Positions 42,828 through 50,146 of a stretch of 64,000 bases of DNA are shown piece by piece. This DNA is from Halorubrum ezzemoulense DSM 17463 (GTDB taxonomy: Archaea > Halobacteriota > Halobacteria > Halobacteriales > Haloferacaceae). The translations under genes were made by a program, and so were the position numbers. Under the pieces are notes generated by a model. The model ran no database searches and was not told the DNA's origin. It was given only the letters and a program-made list of their open reading frames with translations. The number at the start of each line of letters is the position of its first letter. The first letter of the stretch is position 1. The stretch lies in contig NZ_NEDJ01000007.1 of the NCBI RefSeq assembly GCF_002114285.1, positions 1 to 64,000 on the forward strand. Reading direction: 5' to 3'.

Positions 42828-43088
42828 ATGGAGATCGAACGGGCACGCGAGGACGCGCTCGTCGCCGCGGTCGCGGGCGCGACGACCGTCGCGGTCGCGT
42901 TGTTGTCGAGCTTCACCGCCGTCGTCTCGGTTGCGACGCTCCCGACGCTGGCGCCGCTCGCCGTGTACGCGTCGTACCTCTTCTCGCGGAAGGGCGGGCC
43001 GTACGGAGCGTTCGACACCGCGCGAAACTGGGCGATCGCTTCGGCCGTCGTCGGCGCGCTAACACTTCTCGCGTCCGTCGTGTCGTAG
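42828..43088 (+). CDS. small membrane protein, unknown function
   Basis: The 86-residue protein has two to three hydrophobic segments: residues 11-29, 32-50 (VVSVATLPTLAPLAVYASYL) and 67-86 (IASAVVGALTLLASVVS), and a short KGGPYG loop. No motif identifies a family. It stands alone, converging on the RAD55-like gene. A CTTTTG stretch about 27 bases upstream is a weak promoter candidate. Confidence 0.65.
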   Translation: MEIERAREDALVAAVAGATTVAVALLSSFTAVVSVATLPTLAPLAVYASYLFSRKGGPYGAFDTARNWAIASAVVGALTLLASVVS

Positions 43089-43110
43089 CCGAATCAAGCG
43101 ATCGGCCGCG

Positions 43111-43731
43111 TCAGGCGATGTCGCGGCTCGTGTCGACGGCGACCTCGTCGGTGAGTTTCAACTTCAGCGGCTCCTCCAAGGCGGCGCCGCCGCGGAACTT
43201 GGCGACGACGAGCCGGTTCGCGATCTCGGTCCCGGTGACCGTCGTCCGGAGGTCGAACACGATGTCCGCGACCTGTTCCGTGATCCGGCGCGCCTGCGGG
43301 TCCTCCCCGCCGCGGAGCGCGTGGAGCAGCGCGACGCCGTCGGCGTCGTCGACCCGAGCACGCACGCCGTCGAGGAACTCGGCGTACGCCGCCGGAGACG
43401 CGCCGCGCTCCAGCGGCTCCACGGAGTCGACGATCAGCGTTCCCTCCTCCGGGAGATCGGTCGTGAGCGACGCCGCCTCGTCGAGGTCGCCGATCTCGTC
43501 GGTGGCCTCCACCGTCGTCTCCCCGTCCCCGTCGCGGCTGAGCGCCGCCTCCACCGCCCCGGCCGATCGGACGGTCGTGAGGTAGCGGCACCTCCGAACG
43601 CGGGCGAACCGGTCCAAGATGAGCTCGGACTGGCTGTCGGGGTTCGCCTTCAACACGACGACGCTACCGCTCGGGAACCCCCCGCCGAACTGTCGGTCCA
43701 GCACCGAGACCCCGGTCGGAAGCGTCTCCAT
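43111..43731 (-). CDS. RAD55/RecA-like protein with a degenerate P-loop
   Basis: The product (206 residues from the ATG chosen here) has the fold pattern of RAD55/KaiC-type ATPases: PTGVSVLDRQFGGGFPSGSV, the place of Walker A, then a Walker-B-like strand in GTLIVDSVEPLE. At the P-loop, however, it reads KANPDSQSE in place of GxxGxGKT/S, so ATP hydrolysis is unlikely. C-terminal blocks are VALLHALRGGED and VADIVFDLRTTVTGTEIAN. An in-frame start 120 bases upstream would add 40 residues and overlap the MinD-like gene, so the N-terminus is not certain. Co-oriented with that gene. Confidence 0.8.
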   Translation of the reverse strand: METLPTGVSVLDRQFGGGFPSGSVVVLKANPDSQSELILDRFARVRRCRYLTTVRSAGAVEAALSRDGDGETTVEATDEIGDLDEAASLTTDLPEEGTLIVDSVEPLERGASPAAYAEFLDGVRARVDDADGVALLHALRGGEDPQARRITEQVADIVFDLRTTVTGTEIANRLVVAKFRGGAALEEPLKLKLTDEVAVDTSRDIA

Positions 43732-43835
43732 ATGATCGCTGCCGCCCGTGGAGGTTTGGGTCTGTCGGTGGCGGCTCTCTCGACCGGTCTCGCCACCGAA
43801 ATCCGCCGCCCCGGAGTCGGCCGCGTCCGTGATTC

Positions 43836-44534
43836 TCACGCGATCTGCCACCCGTCCGCCGCCGCCGTCTCGCCGAGTCGCCGAGCGAGTTCGTCGTACG
43901 CGCTCCGGACCGCGGGGTCGGACAGCGGCTCGGCTCCGCCGTCGGGAACCGCACCGAGGACGGGACAGCCGAGCAGCGTCGCAACCGAGTCCGGTACGCT
44001 CGCCTCGCCGACGGCGACCGCCCCGACCGGCGGGCAGTCGAGGCGGCGAGCGATCGCCGCCGTCTTCGCGGCGTCACGGAGCGCGGCGCGGCGGAGCGGC
44101 GTCGCGATCAGCGCGCGGTCCGCGGCCCGAAGCGGTGCGGCCGCGTCCGCCGACGCGCCCGCCGGGCAGTCGAGCAACACCGGCGCGCCGTCGGGCGTCG
44201 CGCCGTCGAGCGCCGCGAGCGCTCCGAACGCGTCGACCGATCGCGGCGCGTCCGGGGCGGCGAGAACGGTCGGCTCGGAGCGGTCGGGACGGACCGGAAC
44301 GGTCCCGCGGACCGCGTCGCGGACCGTCGTCTCGTCCTCTGGACCGCTAGGGAGATCGGGATCGGCCGGACCGCCGTCGGTCGCGGTCTCCGCTGCGAGC
44401 CGCGCGAGGTTCGGCAGACCCCAGTCGGCGTCGGCCGCGATGGTCCGCGCGCCGCGCCGCGAGAGTGCGCGCGCGAGCCCGAGGGTGGTGGTCGTCTTTC
44501 CGCTTCCGCCCTTGCCGCCGGCGACGGCTATCAC
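43836..44534 (-). CDS. MinD/ParA-type P-loop ATPase
   Basis: The 232-residue protein begins MIAVAGGKGGSGKTTTTLGL, the deviant Walker A of the MinD/ParA family with two lysines. Switch and Walker B regions are seen in TIAADADWGLPNLARLA and PVLLDCPAGASADAAAP. Such ATPases dimerise on ATP and position proteins on membranes or DNA; the missing amphipathic C-terminal helix argues against a canonical MinD. It lies upstream of the RAD55-like gene on the same strand, with which it may act. Confidence 0.9.
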   Translation of the reverse strand: MIAVAGGKGGSGKTTTTLGLARALSRRGARTIAADADWGLPNLARLAAETATDGGPADPDLPSGPEDETTVRDAVRGTVPVRPDRSEPTVLAAPDAPRSVDAFGALAALDGATPDGAPVLLDCPAGASADAAAPLRAADRALIATPLRRAALRDAAKTAAIARRLDCPPVGAVAVGEASVPDSVATLLGCPVLGAVPDGGAEPLSDPAVRSAYDELARRLGETAAADGWQIA

Positions 44535-44627
44535 GGGGGTGGTGCGTCGGTATTCGTCATAAGGAGCGGGCCGGTCGCCGGGGGTGCGGGCGTTCGGCTC
44601 GCCGGAACGACGGGCGTAGTCCGCGAG

Positions 44628-45002
44628 TCAGTCCTGACAGCAGCCGCCGGCTTCCCCACCGAAGTCGACCGCGAGGGGCTCCGAGATGGCTTCGTTGATC
44701 GCTTCGAGGGTCTCGTTCAGCTCGTCTTGTGCGTCGAGGTACTCGCTCATCACCGGCATCGAGTGGAGCTCGTCCTGCGCCTCCTGAACGCGCTGAAGTT
44801 CGGCGTTCGTCGCCTGCCCGGTCTGGCGGGCCTGCATGAACTCCGCGCGAAGCTGCTCGAACTCGTCGATCGCCGCTTGTACCTCCTCGTCTCGCTGGAC
44901 CGCGGCCCTCGTCTCCTCGAAGCGCTCGTACTCCGGGGTTTCGGCGATGCGTTCGCCGAGCTCTCGACCGAGGTCCTCGATGGAGACCTGTTCGACGCTC
45001 AT
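44628..45002 (-). CDS. YlbF-family protein with C-terminal cysteine pair
   Basis: The 124-residue protein is almost entirely helical and matches the YlbF/YmcA (DUF964) family: ELGERIAETPEYERFEETRA, VQRDEEVQAAIDEFEQL and the LHSMPVMSEYLDAQDELNE segment. In Bacillus these proteins form a complex with YaaT that controls RNA processing and carries Fe-S clusters. Here the end reads GGCCQD, a pair of cysteines that could bind a cluster or metal. Coiled-coil character is visible throughout. It is a single gene in the minus orientation. Confidence 0.9.
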   Translation of the reverse strand: MSVEQVSIEDLGRELGERIAETPEYERFEETRAAVQRDEEVQAAIDEFEQLRAEFMQARQTGQATNAELQRVQEAQDELHSMPVMSEYLDAQDELNETLEAINEAISEPLAVDFGGEAGGCCQD

Positions 45003-45071
45003 GTTCTGACATCGTGGCCGAGCGGTTTGAACCTGCCGGAGCCGGGGCTCGGCGGCGACGTTCGGGGTTCG

Positions 45072-45731
45072 CTACGCCGTCCGAGACGCGACGAACTCGA
45101 CGACGGCATCGAGCTCTTGCGGGCCGATGCCGTGGCCGCCCGGGAAGCTCCCGCTCGCGACATCGGCGTCGAGAGTTTCGAACCGTTCGACGGCCGCGGT
45201 CGTCCGCGACTCGGGAATCACCCGGTCGCCGGCGCCAGCGCCGACGAAGACCGGCTTCCCCTCGATCCCGTCCGGGTCGAGGTCGGCGTGCGACTCCGCG
45301 AGGTACCCGTGGAGGGCGACGACCCACGCGTAGCGGTCAGGGTCCTCCAAGAGGAGCGAGAGGCTCGTTATCGCGCCCTGACTGAACCCGAGCAGCCCGA
45401 GCCGGTCGGCGTCGAGTCCGTAGGCGTCGACCGCGCGCTCGACGCTCTCACCGATCAGGTCGAGGCTCCGCCGGAAGTCGTCGGCGTCCGGTTGGCTGGA
45501 CTCCAGCCCGCCCGCCGAGAGGTCCAGTTCGTACCACGTGTACCCGCCCTGAAGCGGATCGGGAGCGCGAAGGCTGACGACGTGGAGCTCGTCGGGCAGT
45601 TCGGCCGCGACCGGGAGGAGGTCCTCCTCGTCGGCGCCGCGCCCGTGGAGGACGAAGACGGCGGGCGCGGGCTCGCCGCCGGACTCCTCGTCGGGGGCGA
45701 CGTGAACGTGTTCGAGCGGAATCTCGGTCAT
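45072..45731 (-). CDS. alpha/beta-hydrolase, phospholipase/carboxylesterase family
   Basis: The 219-residue protein carries the hydrolase motifs: FVLHGRGADEEDLL (oxyanion hole), GLLGFSQGAITSLSLL with the nucleophilic Ser, the later Asp in VFVGAGAGDRVIPES and the His in SFPGGHGIGPQEL. It resembles bacterial carboxylesterase/thioesterase YpfH-like enzymes that cleave small esters. Substrate unknown. It is followed by the YlbF gene on the same strand and diverges from dph2. Confidence 0.93.
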   Translation of the reverse strand: MTEIPLEHVHVAPDEESGGEPAPAVFVLHGRGADEEDLLPVAAELPDELHVVSLRAPDPLQGGYTWYELDLSAGGLESSQPDADDFRRSLDLIGESVERAVDAYGLDADRLGLLGFSQGAITSLSLLLEDPDRYAWVVALHGYLAESHADLDPDGIEGKPVFVGAGAGDRVIPESRTTAAVERFETLDADVASGSFPGGHGIGPQELDAVVEFVASRTA

Positions 45732-45930
45732 CGGTGCGGGGTTAGCGAGGGCGGCTGTTAGGTCCGTCGACCGCGGCAGCGCGTCGGTTCGGCGGGCCGC
45801 TCGTCGTCTCAGGATCGGCCGACTTGGACGCCGAGTGCGACGCGTCGAGACGCCGTGACGACCCCGGCGCGGGGCGAGGGATTCCGACGATCACGAACGT
45901 CTGGGACGAAACTCGGGGTCGAACGCGCCG

Positions 45931-45935
45931 TTTAA
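45931..45935 (+). promoter_or_regulatory. TATA box of dph2
   Basis: TTTAA lies 27-31 bases before the dph2 ATG. Confidence 0.55.
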
Positions 45936-45961
45936 CCGTCCTGCCGCACAATCCGGTCGAC

Positions 45962-47005
45962 ATGAGCGGCTCCACCGAGGGCGACCTGACGAAGACGGGG
46001 ATGGCCCTCAAGCACGACCGCGAGTGGGACTACGAGCTCGACCGAATCTTGGAGGCCATCGAGGAGCGCGACGCTTCGAAGGTCGGCTTACAGTTCCCCG
46101 AGGGGCTCAAGCGCCGCGGTCCGAAGGTCGCGGACGACCTCCGCGAGGTCGCACCCGACGACGTCACGTTCATGCTCTCGGGGCAGCCCTGCTACGGGGC
46201 CTGCGACCTCGACACGTACCTGATGCGGCGGACGGACGTGTTCGTTCACTTCGGCCACACGCCGATGAAGGAGTCCGACAGCATCGTTTACGTCCCGCTG
46301 TTCTCGAACGTCGACCCGTTCCCGATCATGGAGGACGCGCTGGAGGAGGAACTCGCGCCCCCCGAAGAGGACGCCGACGTGGGCCTCGTCACGACCGCCC
46401 AGCACATGAACCGGTTCGAGGAGATGACGGACTGGCTGGAGGAACGCGGCTACGAGGTCCACACCCGCCGGGGCGACGACCGCCTCACGAAGGAGGGGCA
46501 GGTGCTCGGCTGTAACTACGCCTCCGCGGACATCGACGCCGAGCAGGTGCTGTACGTCGGCGGCGGGAAGTTCCACCCGGTCGGGCTGGCGATGGAGCAC
46601 CCGGACAAGCGCGTCGTCATCGCGGACCCGGTCAACAACGCCGTCTCGGTCGCCGAACACGACCAGTTCCTCAAGCAGCGCTACGCCGCGGTCCACAAGG
46701 CGATGGACGCCGAGAAGTGGGGCGTCATCTTCTGTACGAAGATCGGGCAGGGCCGCTGGGAGAAGGCCCAGGAGATCGTCGACAACAACGACAACGCCTA
46801 CCTGATCACGATGGACGAGGTGACGCCGGACCGCCTCCGGAACTTCGACATGGACGCGTTCGTCAACACCGGCTGCCCGCGGATCACGACCGACGACGGC
46901 CCGCGGTTCCACAAGCCGATGCTGACGCCGGGCGAGTACGAGGCCGCGATCGGGGAGAAGCCGCTCGACTCGATCGAGTTCGACACGTTCCACGACACCT
47001 GGTAG
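45962..47005 (+). CDS. dph2: 2-(3-amino-3-carboxypropyl)histidine synthase Dph2
   Basis: Dph2 transfers a 3-amino-3-carboxypropyl group from S-adenosylmethionine to a histidine of elongation factor 2, starting diphthamide. The 347-residue protein shows three cysteines in the expected Fe-S positions: SGQPCYGACDLD, VLGCNYASAD and FVNTGCPRITTDD. Other blocks are VGLQFPEGLKRRG, VYVGGGKFHPVGLA and the terminal PLDSIEFDTF. A longer reading frame upstream is not used, because a TTTAA box sits 27-31 bases before the chosen ATG. A seven-T run after the stop is the likely terminator. Confidence 0.96.
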   Translation: MSGSTEGDLTKTGMALKHDREWDYELDRILEAIEERDASKVGLQFPEGLKRRGPKVADDLREVAPDDVTFMLSGQPCYGACDLDTYLMRRTDVFVHFGHTPMKESDSIVYVPLFSNVDPFPIMEDALEEELAPPEEDADVGLVTTAQHMNRFEEMTDWLEERGYEVHTRRGDDRLTKEGQVLGCNYASADIDAEQVLYVGGGKFHPVGLAMEHPDKRVVIADPVNNAVSVAEHDQFLKQRYAAVHKAMDAEKWGVIFCTKIGQGRWEKAQEIVDNNDNAYLITMDEVTPDRLRNFDMDAFVNTGCPRITTDDGPRFHKPMLTPGEYEAAIGEKPLDSIEFDTFHDTW

Positions 47006-47032
47006 GGCGGCGCACGGAAGCAGGAGACGCTA

Positions 47033-47039
47033 TTTTTTT
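47033..47039 (+). terminator. oligo-T terminator of dph2
   Basis: Seven consecutive T, 28 bases after the dph2 stop, fits an archaeal oligo-T transcription terminator. Confidence 0.6.
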
Positions 47040-47067
47040 GGGTACCGTCCTCGGAGCGGAATCGCCG

Positions 47068-47280
47068 TCACGCTTCGTTCGGCGGATGCACAAAGAGCCC
47101 GTCGACCACGAGGGCCCCGGCCGCGAGCGACGCGCCAGCGACGGGAACCGCGTTCCCCTGCGCGAGGAGCGACCCGACCGCGTACACGGCGCAGAACGCG
47201 AGCGGGATCGCGAGCAGGACGAGGTCGGCGCGGTCGAGGCCGTCGAGGACCGCCCCCTGTCCGCGGTGGCTCCCGCTCAT
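47068..47280 (-). CDS. small two-helix membrane protein paired with an RHH regulator
   Basis: The 70-residue protein has two membrane helices (LVLLAIPLAFCAVYAVGSLL and PVAGASLAAGALVVDGLF) and a short polar N-terminus (MSGSHRGQG). Its ATG overlaps the stop of the ribbon-helix-helix gene by four bases, so it is translated from the same mRNA. No family is recognised. In such pairs the membrane product may be a target or antagonist of the regulator, but this is inference. Confidence 0.75.
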   Translation of the reverse strand: MSGSHRGQGAVLDGLDRADLVLLAIPLAFCAVYAVGSLLAQGNAVPVAGASLAAGALVVDGLFVHPPNEA

Positions 47281-47477
47281 TCCATGTACCCGAGGTCGCG
47301 GAGCTTCTGTGCGATCTGCTTCGCCTCCGCCTCGGAGACCCCGTCGTCCGACTCCATCTCCTGAACAACGACGTGTTTCACGAACTCCTTGACGGAGCCG
47401 AACGGTTCGTCTTCGATGTACTCCTCCACGTCCGCGACGAACTCCTTCCGCAGTGAAATCGTGGTGTACTCGCTCAT
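47277..47477 (-). CDS. ribbon-helix-helix (CopG-like) DNA-binding protein
   Basis: The 66-residue protein begins MSEYTTISLRKEFVADVEEY, a beta strand with alternating residues followed by a helix, as in ribbon-helix-helix repressors; two such strands pair to grip DNA. The second half has FGSVKEFVKHVVVQEM and a helix with KQIAQKLRDLGYME. A TTG two codons earlier is a weaker start. Upstream lies a striking repeat of TAATTA with ten-base spacing, a suitable operator, so autoregulation is likely. Confidence 0.86.
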   Translation of the reverse strand: MSEYTTISLRKEFVADVEEYIEDEPFGSVKEFVKHVVVQEMESDDGVSEAEAKQIAQKLRDLGYME

Positions 47478-47503
47478 TGGCAAACATCTCCCGCTCCGCC
47501 GAC

Positions 47504-47526
47504 AAAAATTTAATTATATCTAATTA
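47504..47526 (-). promoter_or_regulatory. A/T-rich promoter with two TAATTA half-sites
   Basis: TAATTA occurs at 47511-47516 and 47521-47526, ten bases apart (one helical turn), in a 23-base A/T-rich block. The block lies 27-49 bases before the RHH gene ATG and overlaps the probable TATA element. Two sites on one DNA face suit a pair of RHH dimers. Confidence 0.6.
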
Positions 47527-47712
47527 GGCCGTTCCGCGGCCCGACACGCTCGATCGGTGAGCGTTCGTCGAAGGGGCCGGCCTCGCGAGCGATCGGCTCG
47601 GCGAGCGCCGAGCGGCGAAAGACCAACATTCGATGGAAGCGGCCCTGCCGGCGCGCGTCGGAACAACGTTTATCTGCCGAGCGGACGGGCGTTGAGGGTA
47701 AGGTTCTCCGTG

Positions 47713-48789
47713 ATGTCCACACCCAGCGGTTCGATCACCGTCGTCCTCGCCGCGGGAACGCCCGACCGAGCCGCGGAGCTGAAGGACTCGCTTGAGCGCG
47801 CGGACGACCGCCTCGCCGTCGAGCCGGTCGCGGGGGCCGACGCGGCCGCGGAGATAATCGAGGACTCGCCCGTCGATTGTCTGGTCACGGTCGGCGACCC
47901 GGCGGAACGGACCGGCCTCTCCCTCGTTTCGACGGCCCGCGATCGGCACCCGGAGCTTCCGATCCTGTTTTGCCCCGACCAGACGCTCGACGCGCCCGCC
48001 GTGTCCGCGGCGTTCGACGCGGGTGCCACCGACGTCGCGAGGGCGTGTCCCGATTCGGACCGGACGCCCGTCCTCGTTCACCGGGTATCGAACGCCGTCG
48101 CGTCCGCCCGCGCCGTCGCGGAGGCGGAGCGGCAGCGCGACCGGTTCGAGGAGTTCGTCCAGGGCGTCTCTCACGACCTGCGGAGCCCGCTCAACGTCGC
48201 GCAGGGTCGGCTCGCGATGGCGCAAGCGGAGGGCGGCGGCGAACACGTCGACGACGCGGCGTCAGCGGTCGACCGGACGCTGGAACTACTCTCCGACCTG
48301 TTGACGCTCGCGGAACAGGGCGAGCGGCCGGAAGACCTCGATCCGGTCGAACTGGCGGCCCTCGCCGACGAGTGTTGGGCGAACGTCGCGACCGGCGACG
48401 CCACGCTGACCGTCGACACCGACCGGCGTATCCTCGCCGACAGCGGGCGGCTGAAGCGGCTGTTGGAGAACCTGTTCCGGAACAGCGTGGAACACGCCGG
48501 CGACGACGTGGTCGTCGTTATCGGCGACATCTCCCCGATGTACACGACGACGCGCGCCGGCGCGGTCCTGCCGGCCGGGTTCTTCGTGGCGGACGACGGC
48601 CCGGGAATCTCGCCGGAAGCGCGCGACCGCGTGTTCGAGGTGGGGTACACGACGGGCGCGAACGGGACCGGCTTCGGACTGAACATCGTCAGCGAGGTCG
48701 CCAGGGCCCACGGGTGGGAGGTCACCGTCTCCGAGGGGGCGCGAGGCGGTGCCAGGTTCGACGTGACCGGCGTCGAGTTCAACGACTGA
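47713..48789 (+). CDS. soluble histidine kinase with pseudo-receiver domain
   Basis: The 358-residue protein has no membrane helix. Residues 1-130 resemble a receiver domain, but at the expected phospho-Asp site the strand reads DCLVTVGDP, with Val in place of Asp, so it cannot be phosphorylated in the usual way. A histidine kinase follows: GVSHDLRSPLNVAQ (His at about 153), ENLFRNSVEHA, FVADDGPGIS and GTGFGLNIVSEV for ATP binding. Its response partner is not in the window. I chose the ATG before STPSGS; TTTAT lies about 40 bases upstream. Confidence 0.9.
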   Translation: MSTPSGSITVVLAAGTPDRAAELKDSLERADDRLAVEPVAGADAAAEIIEDSPVDCLVTVGDPAERTGLSLVSTARDRHPELPILFCPDQTLDAPAVSAAFDAGATDVARACPDSDRTPVLVHRVSNAVASARAVAEAERQRDRFEEFVQGVSHDLRSPLNVAQGRLAMAQAEGGGEHVDDAASAVDRTLELLSDLLTLAEQGERPEDLDPVELAALADECWANVATGDATLTVDTDRRILADSGRLKRLLENLFRNSVEHAGDDVVVVIGDISPMYTTTRAGAVLPAGFFVADDGPGISPEARDRVFEVGYTTGANGTGFGLNIVSEVARAHGWEVTVSEGARGGARFDVTGVEFND

Positions 48790-48795
48790 CCGGCT

Positions 48796-49245
48796 TCAGT
48801 CCGCACCCGCGGCCCGCTCGACGTACGTGACCGCCGCCGTTGGCGAGTCGACGGCCTCGACGCCGTCCACGTCGTGCGTGTCGATTCCGGCCACCGGACG
48901 GCCCTGCGCGAGTGCGAGCCCGATCTCGGAGAGCGTGCCCCCCGCCCCGTCGACCGCGACCGCGGCATCCCCGTTCATGACGACGAGGGCGTTACGCGCG
49001 TGGCCGAGCCCCGTCGCGATCGGCGTCGTGACGTGGGGGTTGGCGTCTCTCCGGTCGTCGGTCGGGAGGATCCCGATCGTCTCGCCGTCGGCCGTCCGGG
49101 CCCCGCGACAGACAGCAGCCATGACGCCGCCGAGGCCCCCGCAGACCACGGCGTGGCCCCGCTCGGCGAGCCGCTCGCCGAGGGCCTCCGCGACCGCCGC
49201 CGTCTCCGGACCGATCGTACTCCCGCCGATGACGCTGACGCGCAT
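48796..49245 (-). CDS. LOG-like nucleotide hydrolase homologue (TIGR00725-type)
   Basis: The 149-residue protein has a Rossmann-like fold of the LOG/lysine-decarboxylase-like family. It starts MRVSVIGGSTIGPETAAVAE, with VVCGGLGGVMAAVCRGA as the phosphate-binding segment and VDGAGGTLSEIGLAL in place of the usual PGGxGTxxE. Family members cleave nucleoside monophosphates or bind nucleotides; the variant PGG region makes the activity uncertain. It converges on the histidine kinase gene and diverges from the HAD gene. Confidence 0.87.
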   Translation of the reverse strand: MRVSVIGGSTIGPETAAVAEALGERLAERGHAVVCGGLGGVMAAVCRGARTADGETIGILPTDDRRDANPHVTTPIATGLGHARNALVVMNGDAAVAVDGAGGTLSEIGLALAQGRPVAGIDTHDVDGVEAVDSPTAAVTYVERAAGAD

Positions 49246-49352
49246 GGCCCGTCGGTGGGTCCGCGCCGGGTAAAATCGGTCGGTCGCGGCCGCGAGGGGC
49301 GTCGAGACGGGCTCCCCGCCGATTCTCGTCGTCGAGACGCCCACTGAAACCC

Positions 49353-49356
49353 TTAT
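49353..49356 (+). promoter_or_regulatory. TATA box of the HAD hydrolase gene
   Basis: TTAT in CCCTTATCCC lies 25-28 bases before the ATG. Confidence 0.45.
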
Positions 49357-49380
49357 CCCTGCCGGCCGTGAATGAGGGCT

Positions 49381-50037
49381 ATGACGTACGATACCGTCGT
49401 GTTCGACAACGACGGTGTCCTCGTGGGCCGCACGCGCTTCGACGTGCTCCGGGATGCGACCCGGAACGCGTTCGAGGAGTGCGGCGTCGAGGAGCCCGAT
49501 CCGGACGACGTAGAGCAGATGACCATCGGTGCGACCCCCGGTAGCGTCGGCACCGTCTGTCAGACGTACGACCTCGACCCGGGGTCGTTCTGGCGGACGC
49601 GCGACGACGTGGTGTCGCGGGCCCAACAGCAGGAGGCCCGTCAGGGACGCAAGACGCCGTACGACGACCTCGACGAGCTCCAGGACCTCGACGTCCAGAT
49701 GGGGATCGTCTCGTCGAACCAGCAGGCAACCGTCGACTTCCTCGTCGATCACTTCGACGGGTTCGACCGGATCGGCGCCGCGTACGGTCGCGAGCCGACG
49801 ATCCACTCGCTCCAGCTCCGCAAGCCGAACCCCCACTACATCGAGCAGGCGCTCGGCGACCTCGACGCGGACAACGCCCTGTTCGTCGGCGACAACGAGT
49901 CCGACGTGCGCGCCGCCGAGAACGCCGGGATCGACTCCGCGTTTATCCGCCGTCCCCACCGCCGCGACTGGGAACTGAACGTCTGGCCGACGTGGGAGAT
50001 CGACCGGCTCTCCGACCTCCACGACATCGTGGAGTGA
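49381..50037 (+). CDS. HAD-superfamily hydrolase
   Basis: The 218-residue protein contains the four HAD motifs: VVFDNDGVLVGRT (nucleophilic Asp, with Asn in place of the usual middle residue), GIVSSNQQ, the Lys in RKPNPHYIE, and FVGDNESDVRAAENAG. A cap domain lies between motifs I and II. It is most like phosphoglycolate phosphatases but the substrate is not known. I chose the ATG three codons inside a longer frame because a TTAT box sits 25-28 bases upstream. Confidence 0.93.
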   Translation: MTYDTVVFDNDGVLVGRTRFDVLRDATRNAFEECGVEEPDPDDVEQMTIGATPGSVGTVCQTYDLDPGSFWRTRDDVVSRAQQQEARQGRKTPYDDLDELQDLDVQMGIVSSNQQATVDFLVDHFDGFDRIGAAYGREPTIHSLQLRKPNPHYIEQALGDLDADNALFVGDNESDVRAAENAGIDSAFIRRPHRRDWELNVWPTWEIDRLSDLHDIVE

Positions 50038-50146
50038 GGCCGAGCCCCTTCCGAGCGTCCGCTTTCCGGCAGCGACGCGTCGACGACGACCGCGGGCCGC
50101 GTCCGGCGATGAAGCGTTTAAATCGCATGGTGCGTAACTCGCCTCC

